Of a DNA stretch of 64,000 nucleotides, positions 46,848 to 60,319 are shown one piece after another. Each line of letters opens with the position of its first letter. The stretch's first letter is position 1. The stretch is from Medicago truncatula (lineage: Eukaryota > Streptophyta > Magnoliopsida > Fabales > Fabaceae). The translations under genes and the position numbers were made by a program. The stretch covers positions 33,681,332 to 33,745,331 of the forward strand of contig NC_053046.1 of the NCBI RefSeq assembly GCF_003473485.1. The letters run 5' to 3'. The notes below the pieces were generated by a model that made no database searches, was not told the DNA's origin, and saw nothing but the letters and a program-made list of their open reading frames with translations.

Positions 46848-49130
46848 TTATAATAATAATAATAATAATAATATAATAATAACTATACTAGTGTTAGTCT
46901 TCGAACTTTTTTTTAAACTTGATGAGCCTCGAAACCCTCAATTTTTTATTTATAGAAAAATGCATGCGCAATTGCACATCCAATGTAATTAATTTTACAA
47001 ATGCATTCAATCAAATTATGTGAAGTATATTTTAGTGTTATCTAGAAAAAAACTTGTGACATCATGTATTATTTAATTGAATGACGAGTTTACAGAATAT
47101 AAATTAAATCCTTTTTACACATAGACACAACCACAAATAAAATATATTTGGACACACATGCATAAAAAATAGTTATCTTTTAATTATTTGAAATAGTATA
47201 TTATTTAAGTGTTTTCCTCTTACCTTTTTTTCAATTTATGTGTGTGTCCAACTGAAACTATTTGTGTTTGTGACCACCCAAGTGTTACTCTTTTGCTTTC
47301 TCTTGTAATGTTCATATTCAAATGAGTTTGCTAACCTAACACAATGATACTGATAGCTAACTTTTATGGGTATATTTTAACATGGAGATGAAGGAGAGTT
47401 CTTTGTAAATCATGACATGCTCCCCCACCTTCTTTTTAAACAATTGATGATCAAATGTATTTTAAAATCAAGAATAATGGACAAAATAATATTTTATTTT
47501 TTACAATATTCAATATTTTGAGAAAATATGCAGGATAAAACTATAAAAAAAATGTAACAATGAAGTTATTACACATAGACTTGTCAACAAAACAAAATGT
47601 ATTTAGATGACATTGTAATAGATATTAATAGAAAAGTAAGAACTAAGAAATCATATTGTCAAAATTTCAATTGATTGTTTGAAAATTTATTTATTCTTGA
47701 CAAGATCGTTTGAGAATGTCTTAATTCTCAGATAAACGAGTGATCCCTATAGTATAATATAATAAACTTGTGCATTTATTAAAACAATAATTATTATTAT
47801 CACTAAAATTATTATTAAAAGGGTTTGAGTTCACCACAATAGATTGATATAAGTGGTAAGAAATTTGAATCCTTTAAGCAAGCTCTTAGGGTTTGATCTT
47901 TGACTTCTAACTCTTGTATATGGAGAAAATTATATTGAAAAGATAAAACCATCTTGCAAGTTGTACCAGAAAAAATGATTTGAGTTCAATTTATTCTTAA
48001 AATGATTTTTTACAAGATAATAATAAATTTTTGAAAGTTATCATTCACACTCATTTCATGTATACCTCTCCTATACCATTGCTTAGAAATCTCCTTCTCT
48101 CTGTATCCTTTTTTTTAAGAAAGAAGTGTGTACGAAAGAAACACAGATAGATGCATTATTTCATGAATATACAATTGCTTGTTTATCTCCCACACCAGAA
48201 AGTAGATTAACCACATTTCTTATTGTTTTTAAAAGAATAAAGTATATTCTATTTCATTAAAATTGAGATAACAAACAATATCAATATCTTATTCATGCGG
48301 TTGAGTAATTAATTGAACAAAGAAAAAAAGAACATAACTATACGTCATGTAATGTTCACAGAAGAAGACCATACACGGAATGGAATGAATGGAAAAGCAA
48401 GAAATTAAAGAAAGAAGCTTCGGCGGCTTTTAATCACATATTTCAATCTAAGACACAAACTTTGAATTGAATATTTCATAGTTTATGATTATAGGTATAC
48501 TTGGTACCTGCATCATAAGACATGTGATTCTTCATAACAAAACTTATTAAATTACCCTTATTAGCCGTTAACCAAAGTCAAAAATGTATCTTATCAACAA
48601 AAAAAAAGTCAAAAATGTATAGTAAAGTATAATTTATCTTTTCAATTTACTCAAAGTTTAATTTATCTTAAAAAGAATAGTTTACGTAGTATTACCTCAT
48701 ATATTATGTCACATTTGCATAAATAATTCTAAAAAGTATTTTCAATTTTTAATGTATTTTTACTGATTCTTTTAGTATTTAAATAACACTACTCGCATCA
48801 CTCCCAAATTATTGTTTGAATATGTTAAATAAAACACTTATTGTAGAACACAGTGAGTATTAATTTAACAGTGAAATGATAATAAAATTAATAATTAATA
48901 TTTTTTACGAGTAGATATCGATAGAGTGTACACCAACCATTTGCGCTAAACTCTGATGATTATAATACTATTACATTAAAAATGTAAAGCTATACTAATT
49001 TTAATTTATTTTTCTTTTCCTAATGAAAAACTCAATATAAAATAGAAGAAATAGTTTAAGCTTTACTTTAGCTTTCCATTCACAAGTCAACAATAGGAAG
49101 CTTCAAAACTTCAACATTTCAACAACTTTT
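46848..49130. other. Gene-less stretch before the NHL gene
   Basis: Starts with an (ATA)n run (46850-46880). A tRNA-like dispersed segment may lie at 47820-47945 (agtggtaagaaattt ... gggtttgatc). No gene was recognised. Confidence 0.4.
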
Positions 49131-49133
49131 TCC

Positions 49134-49142
49134 ATATATAAA
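49134..49142 (+). promoter_or_regulatory. TATA box of the NHL gene
   Basis: ATATATAAA about 120 bp before the start codon, in an otherwise CAA-rich leader region. Confidence 0.6.
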
Positions 49143-49262
49143 CACAACAACAAACCATAAGAAAGAAAAACAAACCAAACAGTTCATACAACATCTCTCA
49201 TTTCATTTGCAGCAACAAATATCATTACCATTTCTTCACGTACCAAAAGAAGAAGAAGAAAC

Positions 49263-50054
49263 ATGGCAGATAATCAGAGAATTCATCCACTTCATGATGT
49301 TCCACTTCATGATGTTGAAGCACCTCAACAACAACCTTCAGCACCTTTAGTACCAAGAAACATGTCAAAATCTGATGATCCTGAACAACAACACCCTCCT
49401 CCACCTTTTCCTAGTACACAACAAACTTTGCCTATTCCTATTAATCAATCAAAACCACCAAAGAAAAGAAGAAGCTGTTGCTGCAAATTCTTCTGTTGGA
49501 TTTTCAGCATATTAATAATATTGATCATAGCACTTGGCATAACAATTGGAATACTCTTCCTTGTTTTTAGACCAAAGATTCCAAAATACTCGGTCGATGA
49601 ACTACGAGTCACGCAATTCGATCTTTCAAACAACAACAGTTTGGCAGTCACATTCAACTTAACAATCACTGCAAGAAATCCAAACAAGAAAATTGGAATT
49701 GACTATAGAGGTGGAAGTCGCATAAGTGCTTGGTATATAGACACAAAATTATGTGAAGGGTCATTACCTAAATTCTATCAAGGTCACAAAAATGTTACTG
49801 TTCTTAGTATACCTTTGACAGGACAAACACAGAATGCAACAGGTTTGAGCTCTTCATTGCAGCAACAATTTCAATCAGAGGGTAGTGTTCCTCTTAAATT
49901 GAACGTGAAACAACCTGTGAGGATCAAGCTTGGGAAATTGAAGCTTCCCAAAATTAATTTCAGGGTCAGGTGTACAATTGTGGTGGATAGTCTTAGTGCT
50001 AATAATTCTATTAGAATTAGGAGCAGTAGTTGTAAATTTAGGTTTAGGCTTTGA
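49263..50054 (+). CDS. NDR1/HIN1-like (NHL, LEA_2) membrane protein
   Basis: Single-exon gene of 263 residues, the usual size and intron-less form of this family. Residues 1-68 are a His/Pro/Gln-rich cytosolic tail. A basic and cysteine-rich segment (KKRRSCCCKFFC, residues 67-78) precedes one membrane helix (about 79-102). The rest is the LEA_2 domain, with the NHL motif NPNKKIGIDYRG (139-150) and several N-x-S/T sites. NHL proteins act at the plasma membrane in immunity and stress responses; which member this is cannot be said from sequence alone, though the tail and motifs look NHL6-like. The TATA box is at 49134. Confidence 0.9.
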   Translation: MADNQRIHPLHDVPLHDVEAPQQQPSAPLVPRNMSKSDDPEQQHPPPPFPSTQQTLPIPINQSKPPKKRRSCCCKFFCWIFSILIILIIALGITIGILFLVFRPKIPKYSVDELRVTQFDLSNNNSLAVTFNLTITARNPNKKIGIDYRGGSRISAWYIDTKLCEGSLPKFYQGHKNVTVLSIPLTGQTQNATGLSSSLQQQFQSEGSVPLKLNVKQPVRIKLGKLKLPKINFRVRCTIVVDSLSANNSIRIRSSSCKFRFRL

Positions 50055-50635
50055 ATTCTTTAGTGCATATATATATATAGTAGAATATGCATATTGATAT
50101 TTATTTATTTTTCTTTTGCTATTGTTTCATTTCTTTTATGGTTTTTTATATTGAGATATCTCAATGTGATGGATTTTGCTTTCCATCAGCATTTGGAGAT
50201 TGAGTTACAATTCTTGTAATTTTGATTATTTACATATTCATATATAGCATACATATGTTTATTCTATATATTTATTTAATAAAATAAATATTGTTGAGAT
50301 TTTCACTTTATCTTCACTCTCAAATGTGATTTCTAACAGTTTCTTGTATAATTTTTTGTTTGATGATATGAAAATATTGCAATGATGATTTGTTGTGTAA
50401 TAAACTAGAATCAACTTTTGGGGAAGAGTAATATAGTTTTTTTTTTTTTTTAACAAGGAGCAGTAAGTATAGATGATTTTACTATACACGTAACTTTTTT
50501 TAACTCATGTTCCTAGAGGAAATAAACTTATCAATCCGGAGTTCAATTGATAACTATATAAAGTGTGATTAAGAATTATTTCACCCAATAATCAAATTTA
50601 GCTTTTCCCATACGATTTATCTTCAAGTGAAGTTT

Positions 50636-50789
50636 TTGACGGTTGATTTTTTTGGCGTTTTTTTGGGTTTGGTTTCCCGTCTATATGCAGGACCTTTGTT
50701 TGTAATTTTGTTGTTTTTACAGCGGTGGTTGCTTCTTGCATTTCTTCCGACGAGAATAATATTAGCCATTTCAAAAAAAAAAGGAAAAA
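50636..50789 (+). mobile_element. Very short 5'-truncated LINE with 11-bp target duplication
   Basis: 154 bp ending in an A-rich tail, flanked by exact aagtgaagttt (50625-50635 and 50790-50800). The 3' UTR-like text (gacgagaataatattagcc) resembles legume LINE ends I recall. The ORFs across it are spurious. Confidence 0.7.
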
Positions 50790-50800
50790 AAGTGAAGTTT

Positions 50801-52186
50801 ATCAACACATGTTCAATCACTTGGCCTAGATGAAGTTTACGTTGAAGAAAAATGTTTTATGTTTGCACGAAAAGAGGACAATGGTTGGATACTTGGACTA
50901 GCCAAAAGAATTTGGCAGCTACCACCTCCTCCCTATGATTCTTAAAAAACACTTCAGGCACCACTTATCTTAAGAAATCATTCAGGATGTATGTAAGAGT
51001 AGCTCTCAAGGAAAATTGATTGGGTTGAATAAAAGACTAGTAACTTTATGGTATGTCCTAGTACAAGAAAATGTCAATGCCATTTATGGTTTGAAAAAGA
51101 TAAAATTATCATTAATTTTGGGGTCCCATGTGATGTTGGTAATCTTGACCATAAGGTGTCACGAGGATTCAGATAGCAATGCAATAGAAAAATGTTGCAG
51201 TTGCTTCCAATTCGAGGGACCCGAATGGGCTGTTGAATAAACACGCAGTTTGGCATCTCGACCTTTAATTAGATAGAGATTGAACGGTGTAGATTACACA
51301 TTAAAAAAAAAGTCAAATATACACGATAACGACCATCAATTTTAGATCAGATGGCTAACTCGTGTAACAAATTTAATTTGTACAAATGCATTTATATAAC
51401 ACTCCAGTGCCAAAAACCTTCACATGTCAGCCAACCTGAAACATGAGTTCTATTTGTTTACTCCGTACGCCTACAATGGAAACAAGAGGATCCTTCAAGC
51501 TCCCACTCAAAGAAACAGGAGTGTGTCACCACAGAGGGCCAACGACTTCTTTCTGTTCTCGTTCTCGATCAAAACACAAACAGGGGGACTCGACTAACCT
51601 GCAGTGGGGACACACATGTGTGTAGCATGTTCAAAGTTAGTGTCCAAGCAGAAAGCCCTCTGCTACAGTATGCCAACATGTCCACCTTTTCACAGGAAAA
51701 AAAAACTGCAAAATATTAAATACTATGGCATAAAGTATTTATCATTAAACCATTATTACATCAAACATTTGGAAAAGTTTGAAAGACCAAATGAAATATG
51801 AAAGAAGAAATAAAGTTGACATACTTCCACACATGATCAATAATTTCTTGTTTTGTACACATTTTTGGAGTGTATGTGTGACCATATTCACATTCTATAT
51901 CTTGTATAGGGCCTCAACAATGTTGTCAAATTGTTGCCACGGCATATGCATGGAGGATTCTGTCCCAGTCACCATAGGTCACACTACCTACTAATATTAT
52001 AGCCACTATGTTTACCATAGGTCACAGAATAGAAGCAACACAGTATATTAAACCAAGATAAACAAATGGCATAACTAGAATTGCGACAAAACTTACTAAC
52101 TTGGCAATGAAAAAGATCTCATTTTCCTCGGCATAATGACAATAGATTATACTCTTCGGCATAATGATTAATGACAATAGGTTATA
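50801..52186. other. Gene-less stretch
   Basis: Several ORFs of about 60-75 codons but none with a recognisable domain. No element was bounded. Confidence 0.4.
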
Positions 52187-52733
52187 CTCCTTCCATCTCA
52201 AAATAATTCTCTTTAACATTTTTTCAGTCTCAAAATAATTGTCATTTATTCATTTTAGAATACCAATACAACATTTATTGTTTTTTTTCCACTATTATAT
52301 CCCTATTTATTGAATTTCATCCAACTTAACTACTAACTCCGTTCCTTTTCACTTTTTGACATTTTACACAAACCAAGACACTCAATAAATGTTACTTTTT
52401 CTTATACAATAATTAGTACTTTTATTATAATAGCCTTAGTCATTTAATATCTTATTTCATGTATTTCTCTCTCTGCAATAAATAACTAAAGGTAATGTTG
52501 GTAAAACAACATTTATTGTTGCATTGAACTTTGAAAGTGACAGTTAAATAGGAACAAAAATTTTCTCCTAAAGTGACACTTAAAAAGGAACAGAGGGAGT
52601 ACTTTACTAAGTACAATTAATAAGGGTATTTTAGTAAATGATATTAATTTTATCATTGAAATTAACACAATTAATCATTTCTTTAAAAATCATGCACAAA
52701 CCTTTAACGACTATTATTTTGAGACGGAGGGAG
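52187..52733. mobile_element. Stowaway-like MITE containing a second nested MITE
   Basis: Ends ctccttccatctcaaaataat and attattttgagacggagggag are inverted repeats, flanked by TA (52185-52186, 52734-52735). Between 52337 and 52599 sits another element, ctccgttccttttcac to ggaacagagggag, related to 1383-1662. The inner element therefore landed in the outer one. Confidence 0.75.
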
Positions 52734-53292
52734 TACTTTCTAGCTGTCAGATATAAACCAATAACGTTTTTTCACACTTAAGCTTTCTGGCATAGATGGT
52801 TCATGACACGGTATTGGTGTTTATGTGAGTCTATGAACCAATGGTCTACAGTTTAATGATTTGATCCTTATTGCTCTCATTTTTCTATATATGGCTAAAT
52901 CTCAGTATAAGGTTGGGTGGACCTGTCTATTGTTCATGCCTCAAGCCCATATTGCAAGCTTTAGTGGGTATATTATAATAGGTGACATCCTTAGTTTGTT
53001 AGGTTCACATATTTTGATAACTTTAGAAGCACGTTTTATCCATATTTTAAAGTATTAAAAATACAAAATATTTGAAAGAGATTTACCTTAATAAACATAA
53101 AATACAAATGCTTCTTTTAAGACAATATCTTATCATACTTTCTGAGTCTTACATTTATAGTTTCAGATATTTGTAATGTTTCTCATTAAAACATTATTTA
53201 GGTAACTTGGAAACACAAAAATTTGCACTAATTTAATGTTAAAAGATATTTTAAAGCTATAATAAATAACACAGTTTGAAAGAGGTTTACTT

Positions 53293-56200
53293 TCATCTAG
53301 TAAGAATGCCGTGAATAGAACCAGCAGTGCCTCGTTTTTTTGCCTGCAGTGAAACAGGTAAAAAGTTACGGTATATACTCAACAAGCCAAGTTTAACGTG
53401 AACTTCCTCTTCACATACTCAGCTGTCTCAACATAATAGGTAGAGGACTCACCTTCTGATTATTAAATAGATCATCAGCCACAGCTTCTCTTTGCTTTCG
53501 CCTTTTCTCCTCCTTCACATACTCAGCTGTCTCATCCTTTCCATAGTCAGAATCCCTATTGTTGAAAATAAATGAAACATAGCATGACTTATTACCAGAA
53601 GAAACAGAGTGAAATGAAGGTAACCAGATTTCTTTTAAAATTACATTCAGAAGTAATAATTAATATTATTCTTACTTGTATGGATATTTTGCAAATGGAA
53701 CGAGGTTGCTGAAACTATTTCCAGATTGAGTTTCTGGCTGCAATTCCATTTCAAAGAAAATTGAACTAATTAGACATAGATGTTTATATTTAATGATTAA
53801 TCTAGCAAGAAGAGATAACGCTTCATGGAATATAGAAATCAGACTAGTCAAGAAAAAAATTCAACTAATTAACCAAACAAAGTTTGGTTCCAGTTTCAAT
53901 TACAGTACACGATAAGCCGCTTATAAGAATAGAAGTGCTACCAAAACCACACCTTTCTAAAGCGTTTGAAATTTGGAACGCTGCTGTTTGGTGCAGAACT
54001 TCTATTGGTAAGTTTGTTTATATCTCGAACAATTAAATTTTGGCTGTAAATAACATCTGAATTTCCATTTGCATAATCGTCGACTTTGTCTTTCTTCACT
54101 TTGATATCGCCAGTGCCATCCTTGAAGATGGTAGTATGTGTATCAGACCGGACAGAAGCATCCAGGGATATGTCTGCTTTTGCACGTTTTATTTCATTCA
54201 AATTGGTAGAAATGTCATCAATGGATGCCTCCATTCTCTCACTTTTTCTCTTATGCAAACTGGCAGAAACATCATCTAAGGAAGCCTCCACTCTTTCATT
54301 TTTCCTCTTGTCTGAAATGCCAGAATCATCATTTAATTCTTCTGTTTTTACATCATTGCCACCACATAATGCCTCGCTTGCATAGGGTGATGTGGCTGTT
54401 TCAACTTCAGTATCTGAATCTGCTACAATTGTCTCGTCGGTAGAGCATGATGATGAAATAAGCACTGCAACAGTACATACAGCTTGTTATTATTGTAACA
54501 AATTAAGAGTACAGAGTTTATCACTAAGTTTGAAGTTTAAATTGTTTATTTACAACAACAACAATAACCAAGCTTATCCCACTAAGTGGAGTCGGCTACA
54601 TGGATCAAATTACGCCATAATGTTCTATCCAAAACCATATTTGGATCCAACTCATTAAATTGTTTATTTTCATGCATTATTGAAGCAATGTATTGCATAA
54701 AATATCCCAATCTTTCAACTTTCGCCTTCTGTCAGTCCCTGTTCAGTACATAACAAAATATGTGTGGCTACTGAAATAACATTTTGATTTCCTTGAGATA
54801 ATATGCTGACTTACTTCACTACAAATTGGGGGTTTTGTAGCTTGAATCTCTAAATACCGTAATTAGTTGATTATTTTCTGATTTTGTTTGTTTAAGATGT
54901 GGGTATATATTAGTTCCGAGATAGTTTTCCTTGAGAAGTTCAGAAATCTATAAATATGCCAAAATTATACCTATAAATATGTTATGGGTTTTACTTCACT
55001 TCAGTTAAAGAAAACCTTGGTTAAGCAGAAACAAATTGGAGAAGTTCAGAGAAGATGCAAATAAAAACTTATGACAATAATGACATCAGCCGATGGTTAA
55101 AGCTGCCAAGTTCCTAGGTTACAGGCAATTTCTTGAAAAGTTGTAAACGCCAAAATGCTGTTGTTTTTGTGATGGTGTTCAACTCACTTTTCATGAAATC
55201 GTGAAAAAGTAAGTCAGCATTTAAACATAACCATATTATTCTAGCACTGATTTGATAACAACAGAAATTTCACATGTGACAAAAATATAATAAAAGAACG
55301 GAAGTTACATCCAATCAAATAATTGAAGCTTTTTTTTTTTTATGAATAACACAATATAGTAGAAATTATTATTAATTCAGGCGATCAAGAAATAATATTG
55401 TAAGACTTTGGTTGGACAACAATTTCACTCTTTTCCTTAATTTTATCTCCATTACGTGCAACAAGAATCTCAGCAAATAATGGCATAAACATCTGTAGAC
55501 AAACAGTCATAATTTTGAAGTATTTGTTGTCAGTTGGTCAATCAAATGGAATGATTTTTGTTTCTCTTCTTTTATGAAAGAGGCTGAAGCGAAAATATTT
55601 GCACATACATATACATGAACAAAGGTTTAAATTCTTCAGTTATGGGAGAGAAAATAAAAAGGTTTGGACTGTTCAAGTAAATTACTAGAAATATAGAGTA
55701 TTTACCGCATGGTGATTTTAAAATTGACCGATCTAGCTCTCCACTGAGAGCAGCATTTATTATATCTATCTCATTGACTTTTAGCAAGGAACTTAATAAT
55801 TTATTGAAATCGGGTTTGCATGCCGCTCCTCCTCCTGGGATGACACAAACCATACGATTATCATCTCCATATTCTGAACCCTACATGAAATAAATGAGAA
55901 ATCAGATTTTTCATGCCAGAACTGAAGTGTCTTGTTATTCAATGTTGACTATGTTCCTGACTTGGATTTATGCCAGAAAGGGAAAGAGGGCAGAAAAACA
56001 AGAGATGGTATTGGATCAGTAATCTTAAAAACTACAAAGGGTACTCACAGGTTATAGCTGAATAATTTATTTCAGCATGCTAATAGTACACAGAATAGCA
56101 TGTATACACATTTAATATGTTATAACTTATAAGCATATAAAATAGCCAACTAACTTATGTCATTTCCAGAAGTCCAGTATCTACCTTGAAATCTACAAAG

Positions 56201-59200
56201 TTCATAAAAATAGAAAGAAAGAAATGAAATACATACTTGGCTATGGGAAGAGAATTCTTGAAACAAAATAGTTTTAGCACCAGCAACTTCCAGTAAAGAA
56301 TTTAGCTGATCCCCAAATTTATACTGTCACAGGGTAAAAGAATAAGATAATTAAATTGTGTCAAGATAAGCTATGCTCCAGCCTACAAAAAAATTAAGAT
56401 GTTTTTGTTTTATATTTTCAGAAAGCCCTAGATCTCTGTCCTGCATATTTACATTTCAATATGCAGAGTAACAATAAAACCAGCAGCTAGAAATTATAAA
56501 ACATAAGTTCGGTTTCAGAGTGAGTACAGAAGACTTGAAGACAATTACCAGATGCACAGATTCCAACACAAAAGTGTATCCTTTCAAACAGTTTTCACGA
56601 GATTTGGGGTCAGCAACTCTAATAGATACTCCTTCCACCGACACTGTTGGGATATGTCTGCTTGAGAAGAAGAAAGGGGTAAAAAAGAAAAAGAAAACTT
56701 CTTTAGTTGGTCCAGCTGATGCCAGTTCAAGATATAAAGCCAGCTCAATCAAATTCCAAAGTTAAGGAAGTACTTACGAATGACAGCTGGGAATTTCATT
56801 GCTAATGTTCTTTTCTGCAAAGAACTACAGTGGGAACAAACAGTTACAACTGAAATCTTCACCATAAGTGGACAAAAATTCTAGACAAAACACTGCAATA
56901 AACCCTCATATATGTAGACTAAAACTTAGAAAATATGTTTATGCTTGATGAGTTGTTATGCTATGATAAATGAATTTTATAAATTTTGACTAATAGAAAC
57001 ACTTAGCATTATCTTCAGTCGGGACTCGGAGTACAAATTTTGTCGTAGGATCCAGGTCTGCAATGCTATTGGTCACACAACTGGTGAATATGTAATAAAT
57101 CCTGGACTCGGTGGATGACTCGGTGGATGACTCTACTCTTTGACATAGATGCTATGAAGCACAGACATCAGACACAACACACAGACACTGACACGTCAAC
57201 ACCATTAACAATTTGAGAAGATGACATAATTCAATGTAATCAAATGTGTCGGTGTCGTGTCAATGTCGGACAAAGACGGGGTGTCAGACACAGGGACATG
57301 TCTAATCCGAAGAGTGTCAGTGCTTCATAGCATAGATGTGATCATGTGATTTGTAAGTTGTACAGGATATACAAGCTACATGAAAAATTATATGATACTT
57401 GTAACTTGGAAATTCTGAAAGGATGCTTGGAAAACTATTCCCACAATCCGGGAATGCAACAATGAGCTAAATATATCATAGTTGTCTATAAATAACAAAA
57501 GGCATATTTAGCTGTATCCATATATATATCAACTCTCCTTTCACGTAACCCATTCTATGTCAGAACACATTTTATGCATAAAGTAATTAAAAAACCAACC
57601 ACAAAACATGAAGATGTCAAGTATGCAAGCAACTAACTGCCATGTCATCAAACTATGAATACAAATATTAATCATCACTTCACTGTAACAAAATGATAGC
57701 ATAAAGAAAAGTTGAAAACCCAAAATATCTAATACATAATACAGAATGCTTCTATACCTCAAGCCAAGTTTTGAGAACACATGATTTTTTTGCCACAGCT
57801 GCATCAACAAGATCTTTCTTTAAGGGCATGAGTTGATCTACCAGCACATGTGTGCATTCTTCATTCAGGGTATGAGAAATACTAGCACCTATATTGAAAG
57901 TATACGTTAGTCGCTATTCACATGAAGACAATTTGATTAAATGAAGACGAGTCTAATACTTCAACTAAAATCATGTTTCTTGTTTAAAGAAGAAAGTTAA
58001 ATAAAGGTATACAAATATGTTACAATTTGAGTGGCCTAGGATGTTCGTAAATAAACTGAATCTAATACAGCTGGTGCATGTAGCAAGATAAGCCAAGTGG
58101 CCTGGGACTTTTCTGAACATGCCATAATTTCAATTTACACAACAAAAACTAAATATGAAGTTATCATCAAAAGATATGCAAACTCTACTTCCTTAAAAAT
58201 ATATTAGTATTAGCCTCTTGGTATGATTCTTCATATTTGCTGGAAATACCAAAATTTAAGCATTCAATAATCAACACTACACCACTAGAAAACTAACATG
58301 CAATATCATGTGTAAGTAAGTGATGTGTAGCAAGTGCCCACATTGCTTAGAGAAGAGGAGGTGGTGCACTTTACAAGTGAGAGGACCCATAAACCCAACG
58401 CCTTAAGGTTTTGGGTTAAAGTGTGGTGTCTCTCTCACTTGTTAGGTTGCTCTCAACCCAATGTGAGTGATCCCCCGGGCTCCCCTTATGACCCAACAGT
58501 AAGTGTTAAGACAGCACGTGCTCATCATTTATTAAAATGAATAAATTTTACAAGTTTTTCTCTACTGACCAATTGACGAAATTTTCTCCTCAAGAGATCG
58601 ATCGACTTGATTTGAGGAACAGATGAAAAGAATGAGGGGGACGTGGCAAAACCTGTCAAATTTTAATTCAAAGTGTTTAAGACTGCTCACATTTACTACA
58701 AATAAAGAGTGGAACCGCAGAAACATGTACTAAAAATTAAGTGTGGCATAAAAAAGGAATAGAACATCAAACTGAAAGAAAAATAGTTAACATACTTGTA
58801 GGTTGCACTACCAGTGCCAAAAGAAACAAGGTCACCATCCTGTAATGCTGTTTCTTTGTTTGGTAGCTCATGAACTTTTTTTTTGGACCCAATATTCTTG
58901 CTCACAAATGTTCCATACTTGGAGCAATCTCTTATCTGTACACTGGAAGACAAATGACGACGTACATTTTGTAGAGGATTTAACATGTTCATTGTATTAA
59001 CAACTATTTCTGCATGAACCCGAGAAACCCCTTTATCTTTTGTGACAATCACATCGCAACCTGTAAGCATATAGTAACAATATCTTATAAAATATCATCA
59101 TGATATACAACAAAACAATGATTTAATCAATAAAATAAATTAGACAGAAAAAATCAATAAATCTTATAACAGGAAAATACTTCAAAAGCTTAATAAAAAA

Positions 59201-60319
59201 AGCAGAATATTATGATAACCGTCCATTCTGAAAATCCGCCAGAATAACAGTTAGCTTTGTTGGGACAAACTGCATCCATGTCAGATGGCTATGTCTATTA
59301 ATGTTGCCTGGAAGATTAGAACAAAAATGTTCAAAATTTAAATCTAACTCCTGCATTTTTTTTCTAGCTACCCGTACTTAAACAACAGACATTCGTGAGA
59401 AACTTCAATTTCAGTTAATTGACTTGAACTGCATAATTGTTTCATTAATGATTCTGTTATTATCCGCGCATCTGACAAAGGTCAGACATGGCTGTAATTT
59501 ATGGTACAAATGTGCTTCAGATAAATTATAAACAGGATTCTCAGACTTCCACATAACAACATCTAAACTTTCGACCTCACGAGTTGGTTTTGACATTGTA
59601 AAACAGTCTCTTTGATCAAATTTTCAAGTGTTCCACCTTTATGAGTAAACAAATTGTAAATTGATCACAAGGTCTTGTTTGAGTGTCTCCAGGATTATAC
59701 AAACATCAAGCCCTAAAACAATGTTCCAAAAACCAAACTTGACATCGAACCAGCTAGACCTCCAGATCATAGTTCATCTACATCCGAACCACTCAAATAA
59801 CCTAACCGTAGACATCACCAGTTCACATTTTGGTTTTTAAAACATTACCCTAAAGCCATTTGCCCGAGCGAGCATACTAAGCGGTAAAAACCATTCGGCA
59901 TAACGTAACAACAATAGAAACTCTGCGAAAACACTCTCACGTATAAATGCATTCATATCAAATTCTTACATTTTCACTCTATCAAAGGTAAAACTTAAGC
60001 CAATACCAAAACAATAAAAAAAAATCTCTTTTTTATAGAAAATGAAAATGGGTATGAAGTGTTAGCAACAAAAAACGAATAAAGAAATTCAAAAAATTTA
60101 TTTAATCACCAAAGAGCATAAACATTATAGTAATACCTTTTCTGCCAACTTTGTAAGTTCCAGGTTTGAAAATGTAGTAATTATCTTCACCTGCCGTAAT
60201 CAAATGAAATTATTGGTACAAATCAATACCTATAAAAAAAAAAATTGAAAGGTAACAAAACTACGAAGGTTTGAATGGGTACCGGAAAGAGGATCGACGG
60301 GGAATAGACCCCAAACCAT
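53293..60319 (-). CDS. NBS1: NBS1 (nibrin), MRN complex subunit
   Basis: Thirteen coding exons keep phase from ATG to TGA and give 571 residues: 60319-60283, 60190-60137, 59060-58796, 58652-58570, 57888-57758, 56824-56778, 56657-56549, 56323-56237, 55880-55706, 54464-53953, 53737-53676, 53555-53453, 53343-53293. All introns are GT-AG. It starts MVWGLFPVDPLSGED. The FHA domain spans about 15-118, with GRKG and SRVH. BRCT repeats follow (ECTHVLVD; IPTVSVEGV; RENCLKGYTFVLES). A long charged linker holds a duplicated unit, KRKNERVEAS / KRKSERMEAS. The carboxyl end has the MRE11-binding DDLFN (548-552) and a basic tail ending GILTR. NBS1 brings MRE11-RAD50 and ATM to double-strand breaks in the nucleus. 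Length is close to Arabidopsis NBS1. Confidence 0.95.
54552..54654 (-). mobile_element. RTE LINE 3' end in an NBS1 intron, 15-bp target duplication
   Basis: A 103-bp segment whose minus strand ends gggataagcttggtt then attgttgttgttgta, the typical plant RTE tail. It is flanked by an exact 15-bp repeat, ttaaattgtttattt (54537-54551 and 54655-54669). It lies between NBS1 exons 9 and 10, in the sense direction of the gene. Confidence 0.8.
57152..57330. mobile_element. hAT-type MITE in an NBS1 intron
   Basis: A 179-bp element with good inverted ends ctatgaagcac / gtgcttcatag. It is flanked by an exact 8-bp duplication, catagatg (57144-57151, 57331-57338). It is the best copy of the family at 39258 and 41267 and lies between NBS1 exons 5 and 6. 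Confidence 0.9.
58322..58535. repeat. Dispersed repeat in an NBS1 intron
   Basis: GC-richer than its surroundings, with paired segments cataaacccaacgccttaagg / ccttaaggttttgggtt and cacttgttagg. It resembles short TRIM- or SINE-like repeats of legume introns. Class and ends are unclear. Confidence 0.35.

Noticed and set aside
50627-50833. 68-residue hydrophobic ORF
   Set aside because: It spans a short LINE insertion and its duplication.
56520-56765. Plus-strand ORF across NBS1 exon 7
   Set aside because: It is antisense to a well-supported coding exon.
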